A DNA stretch of 64,000 bases, taken from Thioclava sp. JE_KL1 (GTDB taxonomy: Bacteria; Pseudomonadota; Alphaproteobacteria; Rhodobacterales; Rhodobacteraceae). Shown here piece by piece: positions 1 through 8,213 of this stretch; the stretch's first letter is position 1; each line of letters starts with the position of its first letter. Where the stretch lies: NCBI RefSeq assembly GCF_009296265.1, contig NZ_WBJS01000004.1:124001-188000 (forward strand), given 5' to 3'. The translations under genes and the position numbers were made by a program. Below the pieces are notes generated by a model. That model was not told the DNA's origin, made no database searches, and saw only the letters and a program-made list of their open reading frames with translations.

Positions 1-138
1 CCAGTCGGTCGTGAAGCCCTTCAGCGGGAAAGCGATGATCGTGCCGTCATTGAAGGCAAACAGCGGCAGCAGGAAGATCGGCGCATAGAGGAAGATCAGG
101 TAGGCGATCGCGTAAATCTTGAGGGACGGGATTTTCAT
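1..138 (-). CDS. Polyamine-type ABC transporter permease (PotC-like), N-terminal part
   Basis: Only the first 46 codons lie in the window; the gene runs off the left edge. It starts at the ATG read from 138 and opens with a short basic stretch (MKIPSLK) followed by a hydrophobic segment (YLIFLYAPIFLLPLFAF). The sequence then continues FNDGTIIAFPLKGFTT, the pattern at the first periplasmic loop of PotC-type permeases of spermidine/putrescine importers. It begins 7 bases after the stop of the PotB-like gene, so both are in one operon. By family knowledge it is the second membrane subunit of an inner-membrane importer. The substrate is inferred only from family resemblance. Confidence 0.8.
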   Translation of the reverse strand, partial: MKIPSLKIYAIAYLIFLYAPIFLLPLFAFNDGTIIAFPLKGFTTDW

Positions 139-145
139 GCGCGGC

Positions 146-1042
146 TCACTTTCCAACCTTCAGGAAGCGGCGGTTGAGCCACAGGAACACCAGCGACAGC
201 GCAGCGACCACCAGAAGCGAGCTGACCGCGATGGCCGAACCCATGGGCCGGTTGTCCAGCGGCAGCATCTGCGCCTGAATGAGGTTCGCGACCATCGGCA
301 TCTTGCCGCCCCCGATCAGCTCGGGCGTGACGTAATCGCCGACCGTCGGAATGAAGACGATCAGGGTCGCAGCCACCACGCCCGGCATCGCCAAGGGCAG
401 CGTCACACGCAGGAAGGTGCGCCAGCGGCTCTCGCCCAGATCCTGCCCCGCCTCCAGGAGCGACCGGTCGATCTTCTCGAGGCTCACGAAGATCGGCAGG
501 ATTGCGAAGGGCGCATAGGCATGGGCCAGAGTCAGCGCGATCGCCCCCACGGAGTTCAGCATCTGCAGCGGGTCCGCGATCAGCCCGTTCGGCCCGATGA
601 TCCCGATACTTTCCAGAGCCGAGTTGATCACGCCGTTATAGCCAAGGATCACCTTCCACAGGAACACGCGGATCAGATAGGAGGTCCAGAACGGGATGGT
701 GATCAGGAAGATCCACCGCGCCTTCTGGTTCGGTGCGAGACCGAAGCTCAGATAATAGGCAATCGGGAAGGCCAGCGCGACCGTGATCAGTGTCACCAGC
801 CCCGCAACGAAAAGAGAGCGGACCAGAATCACGCGAAAGATCGGATCGGTCCATGTCGCGATGTAATTCTGCAGGGTGAATTCATGCACCACCGTCAGAT
901 AGCCGTCCTGGAAGAAGGAATAGGCAAGGATCGTGACCAGCGGCGCGGCCAGCAAAAGAACGGCATAGAGGAAGGGCGGCGAGATCAACGCATAGCCCTG
1001 CGCGGACTCGCTGCGCAGCCAGCTCTCCCCTTTACCCGCCAT
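146..1042 (-). CDS. Polyamine-type ABC transporter permease (PotB-like)
   Basis: 298 residues. An N-terminal hydrophobic segment (near 22-42) is followed by about five more predicted membrane helices. The ABC permease coupling motif (EAA loop) is visible as DLGESRWRTFLRVTLPLAMP in the middle-to-late part. This matches the first permease subunit of PotABCD-type spermidine/putrescine importers. The next gene, a PotC-like permease, follows after 7 bases. The ATPase and binding protein are not in the window and may lie beyond the left edge. A MocR-type regulator lies upstream on the same strand. Whether the cargo is putrescine, spermidine or another cation cannot be told from the permease alone. 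Confidence 0.85.
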   Translation of the reverse strand: MAGKGESWLRSESAQGYALISPPFLYAVLLLAAPLVTILAYSFFQDGYLTVVHEFTLQNYIATWTDPIFRVILVRSLFVAGLVTLITVALAFPIAYYLSFGLAPNQKARWIFLITIPFWTSYLIRVFLWKVILGYNGVINSALESIGIIGPNGLIADPLQMLNSVGAIALTLAHAYAPFAILPIFVSLEKIDRSLLEAGQDLGESRWRTFLRVTLPLAMPGVVAATLIVFIPTVGDYVTPELIGGGKMPMVANLIQAQMLPLDNRPMGSAIAVSSLLVVAALSLVFLWLNRRFLKVGK

Positions 1043-1205
1043 CCATCTCTCCCGATTTGCACCCGTCTCGGGCGTCGTTGGATGTCACGAAAGCACAAGG
1101 GCGCGGGCGTGAAAAGAGGGCAAGCGCCCCTACTCGCGTAAGGGCAAGGCAGGTGCCGTAAATTTGTGCAGCACGCTTCGGCGGCGATGCGTGAGGCTTC
1201 GGCCC

Positions 1206-2624
1206 TCAGACCGGCAGATCGTCGGGCATCCGCTCCAGCAGCCCCGTCAGCGTGCGCAGAGCCGAGCGGAAACGCTCCTCCGGCACCGAGCCCGCCATCG
1301 CGATGCGCACCGCGTTGGGCGCCTGCCCGTCCTGCACGACATATTCGTCGGCCGAGCGCAGCAGCACGCCTTCCATTTCCGCCATGCGCGCGAAGGTGGA
1401 GCCGCGCCAGCCCATCGGGAGTTTCAGCCAGAGGAAGCTCAGCCCCGGCAGCCAGTTGAAATCCTGACCCGCCAGCGATTGCACCGTCATCTGCAGCCGC
1501 CGCCCCATCTCCTCCTGCGCGGCGTAACGCAGGCGCATCGCCTCGCCGCTCTCGAACAGCAGCGCCACCATGTCGGTGATCGGACGCGCGAGGCCGAAGA
1601 AACTGTGCTGGGCGGCCAACCGCCCCACCTCGCCCATGCCCTCGGGCGCTGCGACGATGCCGAACCGCATACCCGCCGAGATCGTCTTCGACAGCGAGGT
1701 GACATGCCAGCTGCGCTCCGGCGCGATCACGCGGAAGCTCGGCAGGCCGGTGACCGGCGCGGTGTAGCAATCGTCCTCGATGATCTGCAGATCGTGGCGG
1801 CGCGCGACCTCGGCCAGCGCTTCGCGGCGCGCGGCGTCCATCCGGCCCGCCGTGGGGTTCTGTGCATCGGGCGTGATGCAGACGATCTGGCCGCCATGTT
1901 TGCGACAGGCCGCGTCGAGCGCATCGGGGATCATGCCCTGCGCGTCGATCGCGACCGGATGCACCTCGGCCCGGTTGAGCCGCGCCGCGTGCCGGAAGCC
2001 GGGATAGGCCAGCTCCTCGATATAGACGCCGGGACGGTCGCCGCGCAGGCAGGTCTGCATCACGAGGTTGATCCCGTTCTGCCCGCCATGGGTCAGCACG
2101 AGGTCGTCGGCATTGAGCTCCGACGCGAGCGAGCAATCCTTCGGAAACCAGTCCATCACCGCCTCGCGGCAATAGGCGTCGCGGCGCAGGCCCGGATATT
2201 GCAGATAAGTCTTGCCGATGTCGCGGGCGGCTTCGGTCATCGCCCATTGTAGCGCTTTTGTCTGGCCGACATCGGGCAATTGTGGCGATCTGAGATTGAC
2301 CAGATCGTCCGGGGTGGCGTCGATATCCTCTCCGGTATGGCGATAAAGGGGTTCACGAGGACCGAGTCGCTGCGTTTGTGTCGATACAAAGGTGCCACGC
2401 CCCACCTTGGCCTCCAGCAGTCCCTCCTGCGTGGCGATCTGATACCCCCGCGCCACGGTGCCCGGCGTGACCCCCAAAGACCATGCCAAGTCCCTGACAG
2501 TAGGGAGTTTAGTTCCCGGCTTGAGATCACCGCGGCGGATGCCTTCGCGCAACGCGCGGACCAGCGCGAGATATTTCGGGCCGGAGATATGGGCGAGTTC
2601 GGGAGACCAGCTTGTATCAGTCAC
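1206..2624 (-). CDS. MocR-type PLP-binding transcriptional regulator (GntR winged helix fused to aminotransferase fold)
   Basis: 472 residues. The N-terminal GntR-type winged helix (about 13-80) contains GDLKPGTKLPTVRDLAWSLG. The rest is an aminotransferase class I fold with a PLP-lysine motif SLSKTISAG. The start is GTG at 2622-2624, since no ATG stands near the N-terminus. MocR proteins act as PLP- or amine-sensing repressors/activators and usually bind repeated sites next to a divergent gene. Here the divergent gene is a DUF1127 protein, and TTGTATC repeats lie between and around them. The downstream polyamine-type permeases on the same strand are a second possible target. The ligand is unknown; GabR and PdxR are family members, but no specific one can be assigned. 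Confidence 0.9.
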   Translation of the reverse strand: MTDTSWSPELAHISGPKYLALVRALREGIRRGDLKPGTKLPTVRDLAWSLGVTPGTVARGYQIATQEGLLEAKVGRGTFVSTQTQRLGPREPLYRHTGEDIDATPDDLVNLRSPQLPDVGQTKALQWAMTEAARDIGKTYLQYPGLRRDAYCREAVMDWFPKDCSLASELNADDLVLTHGGQNGINLVMQTCLRGDRPGVYIEELAYPGFRHAARLNRAEVHPVAIDAQGMIPDALDAACRKHGGQIVCITPDAQNPTAGRMDAARREALAEVARRHDLQIIEDDCYTAPVTGLPSFRVIAPERSWHVTSLSKTISAGMRFGIVAAPEGMGEVGRLAAQHSFFGLARPITDMVALLFESGEAMRLRYAAQEEMGRRLQMTVQSLAGQDFNWLPGLSFLWLKLPMGWRGSTFARMAEMEGVLLRSADEYVVQDGQAPNAVRIAMAGSVPEERFRSALRTLTGLLERMPDDLPV

Positions 2625-2698
2625 AATATTTCTCTGGTTGCCTAAAAGGAGTCATTGTATCCCTTCTATAGCAACAAAGATCACATTGTATCAATACA
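2612..2698. promoter_or_regulatory. Putative MocR operator repeats between divergent genes
   Basis: The sequence TTGTATC occurs three times in the same orientation, at 2612-2618, 2655-2661 and 2686-2692. The two intergenic copies are part of the longer repeat CATTGTATC, 31 bases apart (about three helical turns). The last copy is also in an inverted repeat, TGTATcaATACA, at 2687-2698. A fourth copy, inverted, sits in the regulator gene at 2375-2390 inside TTTGTGTCGATACAAA. Phased direct repeats are typical of MocR operators. Binding itself is inferred. Confidence 0.55.
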
Positions 2699-2711
2699 GA
2701 AAGGCATCACA

Positions 2712-2900
2712 ATGTTTACCCTGTCGCGGACCCGTCCCGTTCCCGCCCGTCATGGCCGTCTGAGCCTGATCGCGCGCGTTGCGCGCGTCCTCGAAGCGCG
2801 CCGTTCGCGGATGGCGCTGGGGAAACTCGATGACCATCTGCTCGAAGATATCGGAATCAGCCGGGAGATTGCCCGGCAAGAAGGGCGCCGCTTCCTGTGA
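2712..2900 (+). CDS. DUF1127 small basic protein
   Basis: 62 residues starting at the ATG at 2712. The C-terminal half carries the DUF1127 (YjiS-like) pattern: an arginine-rich helix (RVARVLEARRSRMALGKLDD) followed by HLLEDIGISREIARQEG. Small DUF1127 proteins are common in Rhodobacterales and Rhizobiales. In Rhodobacter sphaeroides one (CcaF1) affects RNA turnover and small RNAs. A strong intrinsic terminator follows within 50 bases, so it is probably a single-gene transcript. It is divergent from the MocR regulator and shares its repeat-bearing upstream region, which suggests direct control. The molecular function of this copy is not known. Confidence 0.85.
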   Translation: MFTLSRTRPVPARHGRLSLIARVARVLEARRSRMALGKLDDHLLEDIGISREIARQEGRRFL

Positions 2901-2942
2901 CGCGAACGATCCGGTCAATTCCCCTGACCGGAATCGTATTTT

Positions 2943-2971
2943 AGCCGGGCCTCGCGCCCGGCTCTTTTTTT
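2943..2971 (+). terminator. Intrinsic terminator after DUF1127 gene
   Basis: The stem AGCCGGGC / GCCCGGCT (8 bp, loop CTCGC) is followed by CTTTTTTTG. It closes the transcript of the DUF1127 gene and separates it from the convergent Hint gene. Confidence 0.85.
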
Positions 2972-2987
2972 GCCGTTTAGTGGAAGC

Positions 2988-3725
2988 TCAGTCGCTGGAC
3001 TGCATCTCGGCAGGTGCGGCCCCCGCATCGTGCCGTGACAGATCGGGGCGCAGCGACAGGAGCTCCGCCCGCTGTGCCGCATCGAAACCTGCCAGCATGG
3101 CGGTTTCGGGGCGGAAACTCTCGACCCACAGCTCTTCGCAAAGCAGCATCTCCGGCGCGTCGAGCAGCAACTGCAGATAGCGCACGCCGCCCTCCGCGTG
3201 ATCGACCTCGACCCCGTCCAACCCGACAAGCTCTTGTGCCATTACGACATTTCCGCGCAGTGGCGCGAGCAAGCGGTGATTGGGCGAGACGCGCAGATCC
3301 TGCGCCGGATGCCCCTCGCCAAGCGCGCCAGCGCGAATGCACACCGGGCGCAACAGCGGATTGAGCGCGAGATCGGTCTCGGTGAAGACCCGCGATCCGA
3401 TCCAGCGCAGCACCTGAACTCCGGACTCCCGGGTCACGAGCCGGGCGCCGGGCCGCAAATCGCCCGCCGCGACGCCACCGGCCTCGGTCGCCACACGCGT
3501 CTCGGGGGTTACGCAGGGAATGGCCGCGCGAAACGCCGCGATGGAGCCGGAAAACACCGTCTCGCCCGCCGCGTCATAGCCGCTGATATGGCCGTCGGTC
3601 TCGTCATGGCTGTCGAATTCGAGACGCAGCGCCTCGGTGCGCGCCATCGCGGTGCAGCGCAGGCCCTGAGCCGGCGATTGCGCCAAAATCTCCGCGATAT
3701 CCGTTGCGCGCATGCTCCGCGTCAT
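2988..3725 (-). CDS. Hint-domain protein (short, no RTX repeats)
   Basis: 245 residues. The start is taken at 3725 because a strong ribosome site (GGAGGAT) stands just upstream; a longer frame to 3767 lacks this. Residues 1-70 are an uncharacterised N-terminal region. A Hint (hedgehog/intein) fold begins at Cys71 (PCVTPETRVAT) and includes GDLRPGARLVTR (89-100), the VSPNHR motif (146-151, with His150) and a late block ending near VESFRPETAMLAG. Hint domains catalyse N-S acyl shift at the leading Cys and can cleave the peptide bond before it. This protein is paralogous to the Hint end of the next gene. The role is unknown; self-processing is an inference from the retained Cys and His. Confidence 0.8.
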   Translation of the reverse strand: MTRSMRATDIAEILAQSPAQGLRCTAMARTEALRLEFDSHDETDGHISGYDAAGETVFSGSIAAFRAAIPCVTPETRVATEAGGVAAGDLRPGARLVTRESGVQVLRWIGSRVFTETDLALNPLLRPVCIRAGALGEGHPAQDLRVSPNHRLLAPLRGNVVMAQELVGLDGVEVDHAEGGVRYLQLLLDAPEMLLCEELWVESFRPETAMLAGFDAAQRAELLSLRPDLSRHDAGAAPAEMQSSD

Positions 3726-3934
3726 CCGATCCTCCTGCCTCCCAACAGTCGAGATCCAGAATGACACGATAGCGACAAAACTCTAAGGCGAAAACGTGTT
3801 TTACCACTTCTACGTGTGGAGTAGCGGAAACGAAGTGTTCGAGCCGCGGAAACAACACGAAAGCGCCGCGCCCTGGGAAACCCCGGACGCGGTCGCTATT
3901 TTCGCTCTGGCGCGGCCCCGATAGGGCGCGCGAC

Positions 3935-6211
3935 TTAGCTCATCAGCAGCACGTTCGCTTCGTGCTTCTTCAGCGTCTTGCGCGCCGCATGATAGGCATC
4001 GCGGCCCTTCGCGGTCTGCAGATCGGGGAAGATCTCGAAGATCTCCTGACGCTGAGAATTGCCCATGCCGCCCAGAGTCTGATCGCCGGGCTGGAAGCTT
4101 TCGGTCCAGGAACCGTTGGCGAGCAGCACTTCGTGGCGGTCGAACATGAAGTGCAGGTAGCTGGCGCCCAGCGTCTCCACCGTATCCACGCCCTGATTGG
4201 CGACGAGATGCTTGGCCGCGACGAGAACCTCATGCTCTTCGAAATAGAGCGCGGTCTTGTCGTTTGCGACGAGCATTCGGTGGTTCGGCGAGACCATCAT
4301 GTCGCGCTCGGGCAGATCGTTGCCCAGCGAGCCTTTGCGGATCAGCACCGGCTTGAGATGCGGCGCGTGCATCAGACGCTCGCGGCTCATCTCGGCGCGA
4401 CCCGCCCAGCGAACGACCTGAATGCCGTTATCGCGGGTCAGAACCTTGTCGCCTTCGCGCAGCGTCTCGGCCGGAACCTCGCCGCGCGGGGTCGCGATCA
4501 GCGTGCCCGGCGTGAAGCAGGGAATGACATCCTCCATGTTGGAGAATTCGAGCGTGCCGGTGACATTGCCGCTGCCATCGAGGAAATCGACCGTCCCGGC
4601 ATAGGTGCTGACACCCGAGACCGGATCGTAATCGGTGACCGTCGAATGGACGCGCAGCGGGCCCGCGCCCTGCAGGTCGAGCGTGTCGTAATCGTCGCCG
4701 CCCTCGCCGCCGTCCAGCGTGTCGCCGATGCCGTCCTCGGACGAGCCGACGATGAACAGGTCGCGATCGTCACCGCCATAGACGGTGTCGGCATCCGCGC
4801 CGCCATCAAGCGTATCGTTGCCTTCGCCGCCGTCGAGGCTGTCCGACCCCGCGCCGCCTTCCAGCGTATCCTCGCCCTGCTGACCGTAGAGCACGTCATC
4901 GCCCAGACCGCCCATGATGCTGTCATCGCCGGGCTCGCCCGGATCGTCTTCCACCGGGCAGGTGTCATAGGTCATGTCGGTGATCGAGATCGCCTGATCC
5001 GTATCGCCACCGTTCGAGTAGGCGATGGTCAGCTTCGCGGTCGGGTCGTTGATCGTAACCTTGACCGAACCGATCTTGTCGTCCTGATCGAGATGGCCGG
5101 TGTCCTGATCGCCGCCGGTGATCGTATAGGTGCCGTCTCCGTTGTCGGTGACGGTCTGGTTGCCCTCGGGATCGATCGTGATGTCGACCGGGTTACCATC
5201 GGCATCGACCGCGGAAAGCGTCACGATATCAACGTGATCGTCATTGCTGTCCGAGCGGTCGAGATCGTTGATCCGGAAGCTCAGCCCCTGAACCTCGCCG
5301 GTATAGTCGCTGTTGTCCGACGAGAAGGTCAGAACGGTCGTCGAGGTCGGCGAGACGCCATCCCCGCAATCGCCGCCCGCACCGTAGAGTTGCAGCGCCG
5401 AGCAGCTGTCGAAGTTCTCTCCCGCTTCGGTATATTGCGCGGCGGTGGTCAGCGTCGCCTTCGCCCCGTAATCCTGCGACTGGAAGTCGAAATGGACCTT
5501 GGTCTCGCCCAGATCGACGGTCTGATCCTTCACCTCGCCGCAATCGGTCTGGAAATGGCTCCAGTCCACAGTCTCCGAAACCGGATCGGCCGCCGGGCCG
5601 CCCGCGGGATCGTTGTCGCCATAGATCGTGTCGTTGCCAGCATCGCCTTCGAGCGTGTCGTTGCCGCCTTCGCCAAAGATCAGGTCGTTGCCATTGCCGC
5701 CCTCGACGGAGTCGTTGCCCTGACCGGCATAGACCGTGTCATTGCCGTCGCCCGCGATGATGTAGTCGTCATTCGGCGCGGCGCCCGGCAGGATCGCGTC
5801 GTTATTGTCGACCATGTCGCCTTCGGGATCGCCGGTATAGTCGTCATCGATCAGATCGCCGCCGGAGGTGCCTTCGACGATGCCGTCGGGCGCGCTCACG
5901 TCGATCGTGACGGTCGCGGTGTCGTAGCCGCCCTGCCCGTCATAGATCTGGTAGGTGAAGCTGTCGGTGCCGGAATAGTTGGGATCGGGCGTGTAGGTGA
6001 TCGTGCCATCGGCATTCACCGTGACCGAGCCATGCGCCGGATCGCTCGCCCAGGTCACCTTGAGCGGATCGCTGTCGGGATCGCTGTCATTCGAGAGCAC
6101 GGCGATCGTCTGCGCGGTGTTGTACTTCACGTTCGCGCTGTCGTTGACAGCGTTCGGATCGGAGTTCTTGTCGCAATCATCGTCGTCGTGATGATAGTAA
6201 TAATAAGTCAT
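3935..6211 (-). CDS. RTX calcium-binding repeat protein with C-terminal Hint domain
   Basis: 758 residues. The ATG at 6211 has a GGAGAG ribosome site about 7 bases upstream; the longer frame starts at a TTG. Order: an odd head YYYYHHDDDD (3-12); a cadherin/Ig-like domain (about 18-108, with AHGSVTVNADGTITYTPDPN); a first RTX block of GGxGxDxx nonapeptides (about 150-200); an unassigned beta-rich region (about 205-420); a second RTX block (about 428-490); and a Hint domain from Cys565 (PCFTPGTLIATPRGE) through VSPNHRMLVA (640-649) to about 705. RTX repeats bind calcium in secreted, usually type I-exported, proteins. No Sec signal peptide is visible. The Hint domain lies where a type I signal would normally be, so export and processing are uncertain. 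Confidence 0.88.
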   Translation of the reverse strand: MTYYYYHHDDDDCDKNSDPNAVNDSANVKYNTAQTIAVLSNDSDPDSDPLKVTWASDPAHGSVTVNADGTITYTPDPNYSGTDSFTYQIYDGQGGYDTATVTIDVSAPDGIVEGTSGGDLIDDDYTGDPEGDMVDNNDAILPGAAPNDDYIIAGDGNDTVYAGQGNDSVEGGNGNDLIFGEGGNDTLEGDAGNDTIYGDNDPAGGPAADPVSETVDWSHFQTDCGEVKDQTVDLGETKVHFDFQSQDYGAKATLTTAAQYTEAGENFDSCSALQLYGAGGDCGDGVSPTSTTVLTFSSDNSDYTGEVQGLSFRINDLDRSDSNDDHVDIVTLSAVDADGNPVDITIDPEGNQTVTDNGDGTYTITGGDQDTGHLDQDDKIGSVKVTINDPTAKLTIAYSNGGDTDQAISITDMTYDTCPVEDDPGEPGDDSIMGGLGDDVLYGQQGEDTLEGGAGSDSLDGGEGNDTLDGGADADTVYGGDDRDLFIVGSSEDGIGDTLDGGEGGDDYDTLDLQGAGPLRVHSTVTDYDPVSGVSTYAGTVDFLDGSGNVTGTLEFSNMEDVIPCFTPGTLIATPRGEVPAETLREGDKVLTRDNGIQVVRWAGRAEMSRERLMHAPHLKPVLIRKGSLGNDLPERDMMVSPNHRMLVANDKTALYFEEHEVLVAAKHLVANQGVDTVETLGASYLHFMFDRHEVLLANGSWTESFQPGDQTLGGMGNSQRQEIFEIFPDLQTAKGRDAYHAARKTLKKHEANVLLMS

Positions 6212-7081
6212 CCCCAACTCTCCTTTACCGTCCGCTTGGCTCCATGGCCCCGCGCCGTGTCTTCCCTTTGGCGCAAAGCGGCAGCGCCATGACGTGGCCG
6301 GACCCGAAGTCCGAACGTGAATGTCGAGAAGAATTGGCCAGCGTCAGCGCGCGCGGGCGCTGCCAGCAAAGTCGCCGCAGATCGCTCCGCGTCTCCTTTA
6401 CCCTAAAGGTCGAGGCCGTTATGGATCGGTCCCCTTGGCAGCGCCGGGCGAGCTCTCTTTCGACAACTCTTCTCTTCGGCCACCCCCATGGCCAAAAGCC
6501 CCCCAGCAGGGCTTGGCCTCAATTTGCCCTTCTGATCGCCACAAAGAAAAGGGGAATTTGCCGCTTTCTTGCCTCATTTCGGGGGATTGCTTGAAAAACG
6601 AGCACCAATAATCCGAATCGCGAAGTACCTGTTTTCAAACGACGTTTCTATTTTGCAAAAGATCGACCTATCTTTTTGTCGGAAAACTTGCCAAAGTTTT
6701 GCCACATTTAAACTAAGGGTTGTGCGGCGATTGTAGGGTCTGTCTTAAAAGGCGAAAAACTGTCTTCAATTTAGCGACAATACCTTGATCGATTTGTTTC
6801 CCGGAGCGGCCCAAATCGCGACCATATTTCTGCCGCGAATATGTCCCAATTGTCCTCAACATTGCCGCAATCCGGCATCTGATGCCCGTTTGTTCTGAGA
6901 ACGAAACGAGATTTCTCCGAATCATCTTTTGATAACCACGTTTCACGATGCCGGGTTCTGCCCCAATTTCGCCCGATTTGGACAGAGGGGCCCCGGACAC
7001 GGAAAACACCCGCGCAGGACATGCGCAAAACGCGCCGGTCGGATCACCGACGGCGCGCGGATCTGTCATTTTCGGAAGGTC
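6212..7081. other. Long non-coding stretch upstream of the RTX/Hint gene
   Basis: 870 bases with no convincing gene on either strand. The left part (6218-6560) is GC-rich. The middle (about 6590-6960) is distinctly AT-richer, unlike its neighbours. Open frames here have no ribosome site, no recognisable domain, and partly overlap the tRNA antisense. The one clear element is a dyad at 6888-6907. The stretch probably holds the RTX/Hint gene promoter; the rest is unexplained. Confidence 0.6.
6888..6907. repeat. Imperfect 20-bp inverted repeat
   Basis: GTTTGTTCTGAGAACGAAAC reads nearly the same on both strands around a GTTCTGAGAAC core. It may be an operator. It is not the directly repeated GTTC-N7-GTTC pattern of alphaproteobacterial LexA. 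The function is unknown. Confidence 0.35.
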
Positions 7082-7165
7082 TGGTGCCCGAGGTCGGATT
7101 CGAACCGACACGCATTGCTGCGGCGGATTTTGAATCCGCTGCGTCTACCATTCCGCCACTCGGGC
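7082..7165 (-). tRNA. tRNA-Leu (anticodon CAA)
   Basis: The reverse strand reads GCCCGAGTGGCGGAATGGTA at the 5' end and pairs with CTCGGGC before an encoded CCA. The anticodon stem-loop is GCGGA-TTCAAAA-TCCGC, giving anticodon CAA at the expected place. A variable arm (CGCAGCAATGCG) typical of class II tRNA and the T-loop GGTTCGAATCC are present. Total length is 84 with CCA. It decodes UUG leucine codons. Confidence 0.95.
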
Positions 7166-7211
7166 CCAGTTCGAGTCCTCTAGCGCGCAGCCGCGCCCGA
7201 GGCAAGTACGC

Positions 7212-8078
7212 TTAGAGGTTACGCGTTGAAAACGTGTCGCATTGCTTGAGATCGCCGCTGAGATAGCCCCGCTCGAACCAGCGCTGCCGCTGGGCGGAAC
7301 TGCCATGGGTGAAGCTGTCGGGCATCGGCACCCTGCCCGCCTCGCGCTGCAGCGTATCGTCGCCGATTTGCGCGGCGGCGTTCATCGCCTCGGAGACGTC
7401 GCCCGGCTCGATCGCGCCAATCTGATCCTCGGCCCGGCGCGCCCAGATTCCCGAGAAGCAGTCTGCCTGCAACTCGATCCGCACCGAAAGCGCATTGGAC
7501 TGAGCCTCGGAGCTTTGCGCGCGCACTTCATTAACCTTACCGAGAATCCCCAGTTCATCCTGCACATGATGGGCCACCTCATGCGCGACAACATAGGCGG
7601 CGGCGAAATCGCCCCGCGCACCGAGCTGCTGGCTCAGCGTGTCGAAAAACGCCGTATCGAGATAGACCTTCTGATCGCCCGGACAGTAGAACGGCCCCGT
7701 CGCGCCGCTCGCATTGCCGCAGGGCGATTGCGTGACCCCACTATAGAGTACCAGCACCGCCGGATCGTATTGCCGCCCGAGATCGGATTGGAACACGTCC
7801 TGCCAGACCTCTTCAGTATCGGCCAGCGTCACCGAGACGAAATCGCCCATCGCCTTCTCGCGATCGCTCAACTCACCCGATTGGGTGACCACCTGCCCCG
7901 AGCCACCCGACCCGCCATTCAGAAGCGGCGTCAGATCGATCCCGAGGAAATAGGCCACCACGACGATCGCGACGACGCCCAGGCCACCGCCACCCAGACG
8001 GATCGCGCCGCCCCCTGCCCTGCGCTGGCCGCGCCGGTCCTCGATATTGCGGCTGCCGCGCCGTCCTCGCCATTGCAT
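7212..8078 (-). CDS. Neutral zinc metallopeptidase (YpfJ/PF04228 family)
   Basis: 288 residues. An Arg/Gly-rich cytoplasmic head (MQWRGRRGSRNIEDRRG) is followed by one membrane helix (about 32-46) and a large extracytoplasmic domain. The zinc motif HEVAH is at 166-170, with Cys120, Cys132 and the surrounding YCPGDQKVYLD typical of this family. Later ELQADCFSGIWA supplies the conserved Glu/Asp region of the putative third ligand. The start has a good GGGAGG site upstream. By family it is a membrane-anchored zinc protease of unknown substrate. It ends 47 bases after the tRNA on the same strand and has no obvious operon partner. Confidence 0.88.
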   Translation of the reverse strand: MQWRGRRGSRNIEDRRGQRRAGGGAIRLGGGGLGVVAIVVVAYFLGIDLTPLLNGGSGGSGQVVTQSGELSDREKAMGDFVSVTLADTEEVWQDVFQSDLGRQYDPAVLVLYSGVTQSPCGNASGATGPFYCPGDQKVYLDTAFFDTLSQQLGARGDFAAAYVVAHEVAHHVQDELGILGKVNEVRAQSSEAQSNALSVRIELQADCFSGIWARRAEDQIGAIEPGDVSEAMNAAAQIGDDTLQREAGRVPMPDSFTHGSSAQRQRWFERGYLSGDLKQCDTFSTRNL

Positions 8079-8213
8079 TCGCGAATGCCTCCCTCGCTTT
8101 TATGTGAAGTCTAGCGTGAGGCCGGGAAAAGCAAAGGTGCAACGCGCGTGACTTGACCTTGCGGCCCGCGCGGGAGATGAAGCGAACCGAGCAGCAAGGA
8201 AAAGGATGCCGCC

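Noticed and set aside
985-2247. 420-codon frame overlapping the MocR gene on the same strand
   Set aside because: Out-of-phase shadow, very Arg-rich; the MocR frame has clear domains.
4680-5770. Short DNA repeats that could be taken for a repeat array
   Set aside because: They are the codons of GGxGxDxx RTX nonapeptides, not intergenic repeats; spacing is 27 bases with no conserved spacers.
3962-6292. 776-codon open frame antisense to the RTX/Hint gene
   Set aside because: Mirrors the repetitive Asp/Gly codons of the RTX repeats; the repeats explain its length.
6713-7111. 132-codon leftward frame before tRNA-Leu
   Set aside because: Overlaps the 3' end of the tRNA, has no ribosome site, and its composition is unlike nearby proteins.
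7021-7215. Frame giving VPEVGFEPTR over the tRNA
   Set aside because: This is the well-known spurious translation of a tRNA-Leu gene in reverse.
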